DNA from: DTFZ01 sp050260375
GTDB lineage: Bacteria > Bacillota > Clostridia > Christensenellales > SZUA-584
NCBI GenBank assembly: GCA_050260375.1
Contig: JBLNCA010000037.1
Coordinates: 383,145-447,144, forward strand
Direction of reading: 5' to 3'
Length of the DNA: 64,000 nt
Below are positions 52,065-60,527 of this stretch, piece by piece. The notes beneath the pieces are model-generated. The model saw only the letters and a list, made by a program, of their open reading frames with translations. It was not told the DNA's origin and did no database searches. The position numbers and the translations under genes are program-made. The first letter of the stretch is position 1; each line of letters opens with the position of its first letter.

Positions 52065-52759
52065 GACGCGAACACCTCCCTGTAAAGGTCGACTATGGAT
52101 TTGCCGCGCTGCTCGCGCATGTCCTCCGCGCCGCCCTGCAGCACTATCTTTCCTTCCTTTATGAATATCACCTCGTCGAGTATGTTCTCCAAAACGTCGA
52201 TTAAGTGGCTCGAGAGCAGTATCGTGTTTGTCTCGTTCGCTTTTTCGATGATAGCCGACATTATCGCGTCGCGCGCTATCAGGTCGATTCCGTTAAGCGG
52301 CTCGTCGAGCATTATAATGCGCGCGTCGCGCGCTGCCGCAGCGGCGAGCTTTAGCTTTGCAGACATGCCCGACGAGAGCGAAGAAACTTTCATATCCATA
52401 TCAAGCCCCATCGACTTGACGAGCCGCGCGTACTCGTCGGATGAGAAGTCGGCGTAAAAATCCTTATGGAACTCTCCAACCTGTTTTACCGTCATGTAGC
52501 TGTAAAAGTAAGGCTCGGTGGGCATGAACGCTATGTGTAAGCGCGATGATGGACTAATAGGCTCGCCCATTATTCTTATCTCTCCCGACGAAGGGCGCAC
52601 TAGCCCTGCGGCCATCTTCATCAAAGTCGATTTGCCGCTGCCGTTCGGCCCTAAAAGCCCGTATATGCGGCCCGGCTCCAGAGTTACCGTGGCGTCGTCC
52701 ACAGCCGTAGTTTTTGCAAACCTCTTCGTCAGCCGTATCGTTGACAGGCTCACCATCAT
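52061..52759 (-). CDS. ABC transporter ATP-binding protein (YtrB-like)
   Basis: A 232-aa ATPase: Walker A LLGPNGSGKSTLMKM, signature LSSGMSAKLKLAAAAA, Walker B IIMLDEPLNGID. Overlaps the GntR gene upstream and the permease downstream by 4 bases each. Such operons respond to cell-wall antibiotics in Bacillus. Confidence 0.9.
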   Translation of the reverse strand: MMVSLSTIRLTKRFAKTTAVDDATVTLEPGRIYGLLGPNGSGKSTLMKMAAGLVRPSSGEIRIMGEPISPSSRLHIAFMPTEPYFYSYMTVKQVGEFHKDFYADFSSDEYARLVKSMGLDMDMKVSSLSSGMSAKLKLAAAAARDARIIMLDEPLNGIDLIARDAIMSAIIEKANETNTILLSSHLIDVLENILDEVIFIKEGKIVLQGGAEDMREQRGKSIVDLYREVFAS

Positions 52760-53109
52760 TTCATCTCCTCCTCTATGGCAGCTTTTATATCCTGCGCGGA
52801 AAACCCCAGCGCCTTCATCTCGCGCACGAATTCGCGCGTCAGCTTATCCGCCCTCTCGCGCCTCAGCCGCTTTACGACATTGGCGTCGTCCGTCATGAAC
52901 GTACCCAGACCGCGCTCCGTATAGCATAGACCCATAGTTTCCATCTCCTTATATATCCTTGCCGCCGTGTTGGGATTCACCTCGTATTCCAGCGCAAGAG
53001 CGCGCGTGGAAGGCAGCTTTTCCCCCGGCTTAATAGCGCCCGTAACCATGCGCTTCGTTATATCGTCTATCACCTGAAGGTATATAGGCGAGCGGCTGTC
53101 ATACTGCAT
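52756..53109 (-). CDS. GntR-family regulator (YtrA subfamily)
   Basis: A 117-aa repressor: winged helix PIYLQVIDDITKRM, PGEKLPSTRALALEYEVNPN and YTERGLGTFM, with a short C-terminal dimerisation helix pair. I start at MQYDSRS (53109), 5 bases after gaggtgat; the frame extends to 53148. It heads the ABC operon. Confidence 0.92.
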   Translation of the reverse strand: MQYDSRSPIYLQVIDDITKRMVTGAIKPGEKLPSTRALALEYEVNPNTAARIYKEMETMGLCYTERGLGTFMTDDANVVKRLRRERADKLTREFVREMKALGFSAQDIKAAIEEEMK

Positions 53110-53139
53110 CTGATCACCTCGCTTGGCTGAACTACTTAT

Positions 53140-53168
53140 ATAGTACACTATTACATTATGACTGTCAA
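53140..53168 (-). promoter_or_regulatory. promoter and likely operator of the GntR-ABC operon
   Basis: Minus strand TTGACA (53168-53163), 17 bases, TACTAT (53145-53140). TAGTGTACTA overlaps the -10 as a palindrome, a candidate GntR site. Confidence 0.65.
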
Positions 53169-53309
53169 GAAATTTTTATTACATGTGTGGGGATGGATGA
53201 GGCGGGACAAGAGAAGGACAATTATGCGATACAAAAGCAATCAGGCAAAAACCAGTGATTCCATAGCGCTTGTTAAAAGATTCAATAAAAAAAGAAAATG
53301 GGTAACGCC

Positions 53310-53476
53310 TCATCCGGCGCTACGCACCACCTTCCTCTGTTCATAATAGTCGCCTGATACTACCGTTCGGCACGCTCCTTTACCGTCCAGCTAACGCTAG
53401 TCACAGAGCCTCCGGCCCGCTTTATCGCTCACTGAGCGCGCTCGCCCTCGGCTCCCCTCCAAGGAGAAGGCTTTAT
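53310..53476. repeat. long intergenic repeat R3, copy 1
   Basis: About 165 bases closely matching the reverse complement of 63738-63888 (shared stretches such as TTCATAATAGTCGCCTGATA and the GCTCACTGAGCGCGCTCG palindrome), with one 16-base internal insertion (CGTCCAGCTAACGCTA). No coding potential. Part of a gene-free stretch from 53110 to 53724. Confidence 0.85.
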
Positions 53477-53492
53477 GGAAACGAAATAAAAA

Positions 53493-53605
53493 AGCTTCCC
53501 CTTTACCCACCCCAACGAACTTTGTTCGCCGGGGGCCCCAGAAGGGGAAGCTGTCCAGCACTAGATTGAGAGTCTTTCTTTATGCATAACAATCTAGTGC
53601 TGGAC
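53493..53605. repeat. two consecutive long hairpins
   Basis: AGCTTCCCCTT (53493-53503) pairs with AAGGGGAAGCT (53542-53552). One base later, GTCCAGCACTAGATTG (53553-53568) pairs perfectly over 16 bp with CAATCTAGTGCTGGAC (53590-53605). They directly follow the R3 repeat. No T-run, no gene. Possibly the tail of the repeat or a small non-autonomous element. Confidence 0.7.
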
Positions 53606-53724
53606 TGATGAGGTGTCATTCCAGACCATTAATCCCATCGCCCGTTTTCCATCACCGGCATTCTTCAAAGACAACAAAAAACAGCGACCGCATAAAGCGT
53701 GACCGCTGTCTCCGTCTTGAAATA

Positions 53725-54855
53725 TTAAACCAGCTTGTCTATCAAATCGAGCTTTTCCCAGGAAAGGTCGAGTTCCGGCCTGCCGAAATGCCCGTACGAC
53801 GCCGTCTGCTTGTATATCGGCGCTCTTAAGTTCAGCCGCTCTATTATAGCAGCGGGCCTCAAGTCAATGCGCTCGTGTATCCTCTTTGCGAGCTTAATAT
53901 CCTCCATTACGCCCGTGCCGAACGTGTCAACATGTATCGATACGGGTTGCGCCACACCTATCGCGTATGCGACCTCTATCTCGCACCGCTCCGCAAGCCC
54001 AGCCGCCACGACGTTCTTGGCTATATGCCGCACAGCGTACGCCGCGCTCCTGTCCACCTTTGAGGGGTCCTTGCCCGAAAATGCTCCGCCGCCGTGCCGC
54101 GCGTAGCCGCCGTAAGTGTCCACGATTATCTTCCTGCCCGTCAGCCCCGAATCTCCCGCAGGCCCGCCTATTACGAACCTGCCCGTCGGGTTGACAAAGT
54201 ACTTAGTATCGCCGTCGAGCAGATTCGCGGGAACCGCCTGTTTTACCACGTGCTTTATTATATCTTCCCTAATCTTGGGCTGCGAAACGTCGTCCGCGTG
54301 CTGCGCCGATACCACGACGGTATCCACCCTAACGGGCGTCGTGCCTTCATACTCCACCGTAACCTGCGCCTTGCCGTCCGGCCGCAGGTATTCAAGCGTG
54401 CCGTCTTTCCTAACGTCGGCAAGCCTCTTGGTTATCCTGTGCGCAAGCGTTATAGGCAGCGGCATCAGCTCTTCGGTCTCCCTGCAGGCAAAGCCGAACA
54501 TCATGCCCTGGTCGCCCGCGCCCTGTTCTTCCTTATTAACTCCCATCGCTATGTCGGGAGACTGCTCGTTTATCGAGAGCACCACGCCGCACGTGTCCGC
54601 GTCGAACCCGAACTTGGCGCGCGTAAAGCCAATGTCCCTTATCGTGTCGCGCACGATTTTAGCTATCTCCACATAGCACTTTGTCGTTATCTCGCCCATT
54701 ACGAGCACGAGCCCGGTGTTGACCGCCGTCTCGCACGCAACGCGAGCCAACGGGTCTTCTTTCAGTATCGCGTCGAGCACCGCGTCGCTTACCTGGTCGC
54801 ATATCTTATCGGGATGCCCTTCCGTCACCGACTCCGATGTAAACAGCCTTCTCAT
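53725..54855 (-). CDS. metK: S-adenosylmethionine synthetase
   Basis: MetK (376 aa) makes SAM from methionine and ATP. N-terminal FTSESVTEGHPDK, the signature GAGDQGMMFGFA, and the P-loop-like GGGAFSGKDPSKVDRS are present. It lies downstream of a SAM-I riboswitch and terminator, so it is shut off when SAM is high. Confidence 0.97.
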   Translation of the reverse strand: MRRLFTSESVTEGHPDKICDQVSDAVLDAILKEDPLARVACETAVNTGLVLVMGEITTKCYVEIAKIVRDTIRDIGFTRAKFGFDADTCGVVLSINEQSPDIAMGVNKEEQGAGDQGMMFGFACRETEELMPLPITLAHRITKRLADVRKDGTLEYLRPDGKAQVTVEYEGTTPVRVDTVVVSAQHADDVSQPKIREDIIKHVVKQAVPANLLDGDTKYFVNPTGRFVIGGPAGDSGLTGRKIIVDTYGGYARHGGGAFSGKDPSKVDRSAAYAVRHIAKNVVAAGLAERCEIEVAYAIGVAQPVSIHVDTFGTGVMEDIKLAKRIHERIDLRPAAIIERLNLRAPIYKQTASYGHFGRPELDLSWEKLDLIDKLV

Positions 54856-54885
54856 TATTTTTATAGCTTCTCCTTTTCTATTAAT

Positions 54886-54913
54886 TAAAAAACCCCGCGT
54901 CAGCGAGGTTAGG
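54886..54913 (-). terminator. regulated terminator of the metK SAM riboswitch
   Basis: Minus strand AACCTCGC-tgac-GCGGGGTT (one G-T pair) followed by TTTTAATT. Confidence 0.85.
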
Positions 54914-54924
54914 AAATAATCTAT

Positions 54925-55013
54925 AACCTCATCTATCGGGAATTGGCACCTTGGCTTTTAAGCCGGGTTGCCGGGTTTCACAGGGCCCGTCCCTCCACCT
55001 CTCTTGATAAGGG
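54925..55013 (-). promoter_or_regulatory. SAM-I riboswitch (S-box)
   Basis: The minus strand reads CTTATCAAGAGAGGTGGAGG, then ACGGGCCC, TGTGAAACCCGGCAACC and GGTGCCAATTCC: the canonical S-box with P1, the kink-turn and the SAM pocket. It sits ahead of metK and its terminator. SAM binding favours the terminator. Confidence 0.96.
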
Positions 55014-55043
55014 GTTTTTTATCGCAATAATAATAGCACATTA

Positions 55044-55502
55044 TCATCCCGTTGCAAATCCCCAAATCAGCCAAATAAGGAGACCTGCGATGATATTTCC
55101 CAGAAAAATGACCGGCACGGCCTTTTTAATCCGTAAATCGAACAGTCCCGCTATCATGGAGCCTGTCCACACGCCCGTCGTAGGCAGCGGGATAGCCACA
55201 AATATGAACAGAAACCATACCTTATACTTGTCTAACTTGCCGCCCTTCGACGACAGCCGCCTGTGCTGCCACGCGCCGAACCGGCTAAGCAGCTTTATTT
55301 TGCTGTTCATAAACCAGTCGAGTATCCGCTTTGTAAACATTATAATTAGCGGCGTAAGCGCAATGCAGCCAAGCTCCGCTATTATAAAGCACTGCCAATC
55401 CGGTATCCCCAGGCTTATCCCTACGGGTATTGAGCCTTTAAGCTCTATTATAGGCACCATGGAAAGTCCGAATACTGTAAGATAGCTCCAAAATGTCACC
55501 AC
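55044..55502 (-). CDS. small multidrug-export family membrane protein (COG2426)
   Basis: A 152-aa integral membrane protein with about four helices. Hallmarks: PIIELKGSIPVGISLG near residue 18 and FIFVAIPLPTTGVWTGSMIAG near residue 100. The family is named for drug export, but its function is unproven. Upstream of the metK leader on the same strand. Confidence 0.85.
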   Translation of the reverse strand: MVTFWSYLTVFGLSMVPIIELKGSIPVGISLGIPDWQCFIIAELGCIALTPLIIMFTKRILDWFMNSKIKLLSRFGAWQHRRLSSKGGKLDKYKVWFLFIFVAIPLPTTGVWTGSMIAGLFDLRIKKAVPVIFLGNIIAGLLIWLIWGFATG

Positions 55503-55650
55503 AAAAATATACCGCCCAAAAGCATAATATTCATTCTATAATATTGCAGTTGTGTTGGCAACGTTTTTGCTGATATAATTACAGATTAGTAACAATTCTT
55601 AAGGAGAAAATCAGGCTGCGGCGGCTTATGCAGCGTTAGAAGGATAAAAA

Positions 55651-56361
55651 ATGAAAAAGGTTTTGGGGCATCTTCGCCGTGCGGACGAAGATTTTAATAT
55701 GATAGCCGAAGGCGACAGGATAGCGGTAGGCCTCTCGGGCGGCAAGGATTCAATGGCGCTGCTCTACGCGCTGCATCTTTACCGCAATTTCTCACGCCAC
55801 AGTTACGAGATAGGCGCGTTCACCGTAGACCTCGGGTTTCCCGGCTTCGATACCGCGCTCGTTGCGGATTACTGCGCCTCTCTGGGAATAAACCACACGC
55901 TTGTAAGTACAAGCATTTCAAAGATAGTGTTCGATATCCGCCGCGAGAGCAACCCGTGTGCGCTTTGCTCAAAGATGCGAAAGGGCGCTTTGTTCGGCGA
56001 GATGAAGCGGCAGGGCTATTATAAGTGCGCGTTCGCGCACCACCGCGAGGACGCAATAGAGACGTTGTTTTTAAGCATACTGTACTCGGGGCAGCTCGCC
56101 ACGTTCAAGCCCGTAACGTTTCTTGACCGGCAGGGCGTCACGCTGATACGGCCGTTTGTGTACCTGCCCGAGAAGGAGATAAAGGCCGCGGTGAGAAAGC
56201 ATTCAATTCCCGTCGCCGCCAACCCCTGCCCCGCAAACGGCAAAACCAAACGCGAAGAGACAAAAAAGCTGCTTGCACAGATTTGTGCAAGCAAGCCTGA
56301 TGCGCGTGAAAGGATGCTTACCGCTCTTAAGAACTCGCAGCAGTACTGTCTGTGGGACTAG
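55651..56361 (+). CDS. TtcA-like PP-loop tRNA thiolation enzyme
   Basis: A 236-aa adenylating PP-loop protein of the TtcA/TilS superfamily. PP-loop GLSGGKDSMALLYAL (residues about 29-43), iron-sulfur or zinc pair CALCSKMRKGALF, later Cys in ANPCPANGKTK. TtcA proteins make 2-thiocytidine at tRNA position 32; some relatives act elsewhere. Its last 35 bases overlap a lipoprotein gene on the other strand, tail to tail. Confidence 0.88.
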   Translation: MKKVLGHLRRADEDFNMIAEGDRIAVGLSGGKDSMALLYALHLYRNFSRHSYEIGAFTVDLGFPGFDTALVADYCASLGINHTLVSTSISKIVFDIRRESNPCALCSKMRKGALFGEMKRQGYYKCAFAHHREDAIETLFLSILYSGQLATFKPVTFLDRQGVTLIRPFVYLPEKEIKAAVRKHSIPVAANPCPANGKTKREETKKLLAQICASKPDARERMLTALKNSQQYCLWD

Positions 56362-56842
56362 TATCCGGAGCCGTTGTTTCTACCGGCTCGGAGCCCGCGG
56401 TCTCGTCGGCCGGTGCGGAAGGCTGCTCGCTCTGCACGGGTACCGACTGTGGAACCATCAGCGTCACATTAGGCTGCTTCTTGTCGTACCCGTTGTCCTT
56501 TACTTCAAATACGAGCCCGTATCTTACCTTGCCGCCGACTTTTTCGAGAGACATGCAGGCAAGGTCGTACATCTGCCCTTCCACCGAAGCTTTCGTACCG
56601 TTATAAAAGTAAGAGTAAGCCTGGTCCTCGGTAATGCTTGAGTCCTTATCGGGCGTCATATAAACCACAAGCAAAGTGTTGCCCGCCGCAGCCGTGAGGC
56701 TGTTGCCCTGATCGTCCTCTATCGCGGCCATCGTTTCCTGGCTGTATTCGAACTTCCCGAGCGGCGTATCCAGCGTCATGGGAGGCGCGCACGCGGCCAG
56801 CGCCAGGCACACAAGAACCATCAGCAATGCTAATTTTTTCAT
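56327..56842 (-). CDS. hypothetical lipoprotein with Ser/Thr/Pro tail
   Basis: A 171-aa lipoprotein: signal peptide and lipobox LAAC (about residue 18), a compact domain (30-130), then a low-complexity tail of Ser, Thr, Pro, Glu and Asp. Family unknown. It overlaps the TtcA-like gene by 35 bases in antisense, so the tail sequence is constrained on both strands. Confidence 0.7.
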   Translation of the reverse strand: MKKLALLMVLVCLALAACAPPMTLDTPLGKFEYSQETMAAIEDDQGNSLTAAAGNTLLVVYMTPDKDSSITEDQAYSYFYNGTKASVEGQMYDLACMSLEKVGGKVRYGLVFEVKDNGYDKKQPNVTLMVPQSVPVQSEQPSAPADETAGSEPVETTAPDTSPTDSTAASS

Positions 56843-56972
56843 AACCCGTTCGTTGTTCCTTTACCTGAATTTGTATCATTTATTGCACAATTATATATCA
56901 CGGGGAAGCAAGCCGCAACATTTTTGTCCCTTTTCATTGTTATTTTAAATTATTTATGCAATAATTTTCTCC

Positions 56973-57851
56973 ATGGAATTGAGCAAAGACGAGATTTCAA
57001 AGCAGGCGAAAGCGCTGGGCCTTGACGATATACGGTACGCAAAAGCGGGGCTTATACCGTCCAAAGACGGCGAACTGCTGAGTTTAGACTCGCTGCTTCC
57101 CGGCGCTGAGTGCATAATAATGCTGTTCGCGCGGTATCTTCCGGCGCTCGAGCCGGCTGAAGGTTATATGGCGCTGTCGCCTTATTATGTCGCTTCCCAC
57201 CGCGCGCACAGCGGAGCCCGGCGGCTTGCCGCGTTTATAGAGAGCGCGGGCGGCAGGGCGCTGCACACGTCTTCGATTTCAGCGCGGGCGGCAGCGCTGC
57301 GCGTCGGCGGCTTTATAGGCGACAACGGCTTTTATTACCACGATATATACGGCTCTTTCGTGTGCATACAGACGATACTGGCCGACTCGGTGCAGCCCGA
57401 GGAATACGCGCCGCTCCGCTCTGAGTGCCTGCACTGCGGCGCTTGCCATAGCGGCTGCGCAGGCGTTGGCAGCATTAAGGAGTGCGTGCGCAAGCATACA
57501 GACGGGCTGGTGCCCGAAGCGCTTCGGGGAAACGTCTATCAGCTGCTGGGGTGCGAGAGGTGCCAGAGCGTCTGCCCGCTTAATACCCAGGAGCGCAGCG
57601 CGCCGCATGAATTCAGGCTTGACGAACTGCTCGAGGGCAGGTGCACGGGGCGGCTTAAAGAGCTTGCGGGCGCAAACATGGCGCGACCGCGCCGTATAAT
57701 ATCCCAAGCTGCGCTGTATGCTGCCAACTCTGGCGCTTATGAGCTGGCAGCAAAGCTTAAGGAGCTTTCACTTGACGCCGATGAGCCCGTGCGCTCTCAC
57801 GCCGGGTGGGCGTATAATAAACTTACCGGAGACGGCAATGATAACGCTTAG
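56973..57851 (+). CDS. QueG-like double-cubane iron-sulfur protein
   Basis: A 292-aa protein related to epoxyqueuosine reductase, the last step of queuosine synthesis. Two 4Fe-4S sites: CLHCGACHSGC (about 151-161) and CERCQSVCP (about 194-202), then HEAT-like helical residues. It is about 90 residues shorter than typical QueG, and the cobalamin-binding region is hard to place, so it may be a divergent member. queA and tgt lie at 24-29 kb. The end overlaps ispE by 14 bases. Confidence 0.75.
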   Translation: MELSKDEISKQAKALGLDDIRYAKAGLIPSKDGELLSLDSLLPGAECIIMLFARYLPALEPAEGYMALSPYYVASHRAHSGARRLAAFIESAGGRALHTSSISARAAALRVGGFIGDNGFYYHDIYGSFVCIQTILADSVQPEEYAPLRSECLHCGACHSGCAGVGSIKECVRKHTDGLVPEALRGNVYQLLGCERCQSVCPLNTQERSAPHEFRLDELLEGRCTGRLKELAGANMARPRRIISQAALYAANSGAYELAAKLKELSLDADEPVRSHAGWAYNKLTGDGNDNA

Positions 57852-58698
57852 GGCATACGCAAAACTGAATCTGGCGCTCGCCGTAACGAGCGTAAGGGCG
57901 GACGGCTACCACGAGCTCGACACAATAATGCAGAGCATATCGCTTTACGACACCGTCACGGTGGAAAAAGCGCAAGGTATTAAAGTCGTAATGGACAAGC
58001 CGTGGGCTGACGAGCGGAGCAACGCAGCCTACAAAGCCGCCGCTGCGTTCATCAACGCGGCAGACTCGGGCGGAGCACTCATTACTATAAACAAGAACAT
58101 ACCCCGCATGGCGGGACTCGGAGGCGCTAGCGCAGACGCGGCCGCAGCGCTTTTTGGCCTTAACAAACTATACGGCTCGCCGCTTACAAAGGACGCGCTG
58201 CTAGGCATCGCCGCGTCCGTTGGGGCGGACGTGCCGTTCGCGCTCACCGGCGGAACTGCGCGCGCCAAAGGCATAGGTGAAAAACTGACTCCCTTAAAGC
58301 CCGAAAAGCCGTTCTATTACGCCGTGGTGAAGCCGCTTGACGGAGTATCCACCGCGCAGGCGTTTCAAAAGTATACTTCTTCGGGGCATATAAGCATAGA
58401 CGGCGTGGAGTTCGCCGTGTTAAAAGGCGATATATCATTGTTTGCAAAGTATTCAGACAACGCGCTCGGGCTTGCTTCGCTCGCGATAGCCCCGGGAATA
58501 CTAAAAGCTGCGGCGGCGCTGAAAGCGGCGGGCGCACTTAAGGCGTTCATGACGGGCTCGGGCAGCGCGGTGTTCTCGGTATTTGAGACGTTTGAAGCCG
58601 CCAAGAGCGCAGCGCAGCTTGTGGGCGGCGGCTTCGAGCTGTGCGGCGCCTTTGCACCGACATCATGCGGCGTGGAGATAACAGGAGATAGTCTATGA
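57838..58698 (+). CDS. ispE: 4-diphosphocytidyl-2-C-methyl-D-erythritol kinase
   Basis: IspE (286 aa), a GHMP kinase of the MEP isoprenoid pathway. N-terminal AYAKLNLALAVTSVRADGYHEL, ATP loop PRMAGLGGASADAAAAL, C-terminal MTGSGSAVFSVF. I start at MITLRAY (57838) within the end of the QueG-like gene. The stop overlaps rsmG (ATGA). Confidence 0.95.
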   Translation: MITLRAYAKLNLALAVTSVRADGYHELDTIMQSISLYDTVTVEKAQGIKVVMDKPWADERSNAAYKAAAAFINAADSGGALITINKNIPRMAGLGGASADAAAALFGLNKLYGSPLTKDALLGIAASVGADVPFALTGGTARAKGIGEKLTPLKPEKPFYYAVVKPLDGVSTAQAFQKYTSSGHISIDGVEFAVLKGDISLFAKYSDNALGLASLAIAPGILKAAAALKAAGALKAFMTGSGSAVFSVFETFEAAKSAAQLVGGGFELCGAFAPTSCGVEITGDSL

Positions 58699-59390
58699 GC
58701 ATATTTTTCGATACGCTCAGCCGCGCGCTGGAGCGGCAAAATATTCGCCACACCCGTGAGCAGGTAATCCTCTGCGAAGAATACTTTAAGCTCGCTGCGA
58801 GCGCCAACGAGCATATGAACCTGACGCGCATAACCGACGAAGAGCAGGCAGCGCTGCGGCATTTCGCGGACGCCGCCCGACTGCTTGAGTTTTACAGCCT
58901 GCCCGAGGGCTGCCGCGTGATAGACATAGGCTCGGGCGCGGGTTTCCCCGGAATTCCCATAAAGATATTGCGCCCGGATATTGACATCACCCTTTTAGAT
59001 TCTTCGGGCAAGAAGACGGATTTTATAAGCGCTTCGGCGGCGAGCCTAGGCATAAACGTCACCGTGGTTTGCGCGCGCGCCGAGGAAGCGGCAAAAACCC
59101 ATATCCGCGGATATTTCGACGCCGCGGTTTCGCGCGCCGTGGCTCCGCTTAATATGCTGCTCGAATTATGCGTGCCGTTCCTGCGCGTGGGCGGCACATT
59201 GGCCGCCTGGAAAGGTGAGAGCTACGAAGAGGAGCTTTCCGAAGCGAGAGGCGCGCTCGGCGCTTTGCATTGCTCCGCAACGGGCGTCCATTTTCTCGGA
59301 CCCGGAGCCATTATACTGATAGAAAAGCAAAAACCCACTCCGGATATCTACCCGCGCAGGTTTGCGAAGATAAAGCAAAAACCGCTGTAA
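58695..59390 (+). CDS. rsmG: 16S rRNA (guanine-527-N7)-methyltransferase RsmG
   Basis: RsmG/GidB (231 aa), which methylates G527 in the 530 loop of 16S rRNA. SAM site VIDIGSGAGFPGIPIKIL near residue 75, then SRAVAPLNMLLELCVPFL. Coupled to ispE by a 4-base overlap. In many bacteria it lies beside the replication origin with gidA; that context is absent here. Confidence 0.95.
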   Translation: MSIFFDTLSRALERQNIRHTREQVILCEEYFKLAASANEHMNLTRITDEEQAALRHFADAARLLEFYSLPEGCRVIDIGSGAGFPGIPIKILRPDIDITLLDSSGKKTDFISASAASLGINVTVVCARAEEAAKTHIRGYFDAAVSRAVAPLNMLLELCVPFLRVGGTLAAWKGESYEEELSEARGALGALHCSATGVHFLGPGAIILIEKQKPTPDIYPRRFAKIKQKPL

Positions 59391-59439
59391 CCTTCTTTGC
59401 GTTCTCCGCGCCCTGCCACATCTCGCAACATAGATTCTG

Positions 59440-59592
59440 CATACAGTAGGGGCGATTTTTAATCGCCCGCCTTTTATGCTATACCCTTCTTACACGCGTA
59501 GGGGAGGGCCTCCGCGCCCTCTCGTATTTCGCAGCCCTCTGCATACCGCAGAGGCGATTTCCAATCGCCCGCTTTTATGCTGTCGCCTCTTT
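59440..59592. repeat. intergenic repeat R2, cluster 1
   Basis: Tandem short palindromic units: AGGGGCGATTTTTAATCGCCCG, GTAGGGGAGGGCCTCCGCGCCCTC, and AGGCGATTTCCAATCGCCCG, each followed by CTTTTATGCT-like sequence. The unit CATACAGTAGGGGCG recurs at 60405-60422. No coding potential in 59391-59680. Confidence 0.75.
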
Positions 59593-59680
59593 TATAACAA
59601 CATATACCCTTAAGTTTTAATGCGCCTATTGTTATATCTTGCTATTTATACTATTATTGATTCTGTTAGGAGGTAATACT

Positions 59681-60238
59681 ATGTCAGGTATATCTTGGTC
59701 TTTTCAATATGGCAATCCTATATACTTAGGGATCATAATAACCGCGCTGATCGTTTGTTTTGCATGCAGTTCAGTTATAAAAAATCAAGGCGGGACAAAG
59801 AAAACAGCATCAATAGTTCTTTCGATTATAGGCCTGTTATGGTCTGCTATAGAATTATTTTGGTCTGCTATGGAATTACATTCCTTCACATCTTCTTTCC
59901 TCTCAAAGCACGTTACAGGTATCACTTTTATATATAGTGTCGTTTTCTGGGTATTTATGATATTAGTTTTTTTAATTCTTTTGTTCAGCAAAAACAGCAG
60001 TCTATGCCTGAAGGGCTGTTTTATTATCCCTGTGCTTTTGTTGATATATATCCCTGTGCTTTGGATTTACAGGCTTGACATGAATACTCTTTTTCAAGTT
60101 GATATACCGAAATATACATGGTTATTTGATCTGCAATTTTTAATTTATGCATGTATTATCGGCCTTCCTCTTTTACGTCTTAAAAAGAAAGCCCGCATAT
60201 ACTTTTTACGTGGTTCCGGAATGACCAGTGCAAATTAG
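59681..60238 (+). CDS. hypothetical polytopic membrane protein
   Basis: A 185-aa protein with about five transmembrane helices (first near 15-33, then FWVFMILVFLILLFSK and IIPVLLLIYIPVLWIY) and a short basic C terminus. Unknown family. ATG 59681 has taggaggt 8 bases before it; the frame also reaches back to 59639. It is distinctly AT-rich and sits between two clusters of the R2 repeat, so it may have arrived by transfer. Confidence 0.65.
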   Translation: MSGISWSFQYGNPIYLGIIITALIVCFACSSVIKNQGGTKKTASIVLSIIGLLWSAIELFWSAMELHSFTSSFLSKHVTGITFIYSVVFWVFMILVFLILLFSKNSSLCLKGCFIIPVLLLIYIPVLWIYRLDMNTLFQVDIPKYTWLFDLQFLIYACIIGLPLLRLKKKARIYFLRGSGMTSAN

Positions 60239-60354
60239 CAGGAATCAACTTAATCTACGTTATATCCCGCAATAATTATATTCCAGGATATTCTCCTATA
60301 TCATGCAGCCGGAAAAGCATATGATTTCCCGCCTTTATATCGTTACGCTCCTCA

Positions 60355-60452
60355 GAATTCGTAGGGGAGGGTCTCCGTACCCTCCCGCATCTCGCAACAT
60401 AGATTCTGCATACAGTAGGGGCGGTTTTCAATCGCCCGCCTTTTATGCTTCG
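60355..60452. repeat. intergenic repeat R2, cluster 2
   Basis: GTAGGGGAGGGTCTCCGTACCCTC, then a 20-base linker identical to cluster 1 (CGCAACATAGATTCTGCATA), then GGGGCGGTTTTCAATCGCCCGCC. Direct orientation relative to cluster 1, on the other side of the membrane-protein gene. Confidence 0.75.
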
Positions 60453-60489
60453 CCCTTCCAATGGCCGCCCGATTTAATAATTAAAACAA

Positions 60490-60527
60490 CAAAAACAGGC
60501 AGCCGGTTTGCAAATATTCCGGCTGCC
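60490..60527 (-). terminator. terminator of the minus-strand ncRNA
   Basis: Minus strand GGCAGCCGG-N12-CCGGCTGCC, a perfect 9-bp stem followed by TGTTTTTG. Confidence 0.9.

Noticed and set aside
53158..53346. 62-aa plus-strand frame upstream of the R3 repeat
   Set aside because: Starts inside the -35 of the GntR promoter region and ends within the repeat; no ribosome binding site or recognisable domain.
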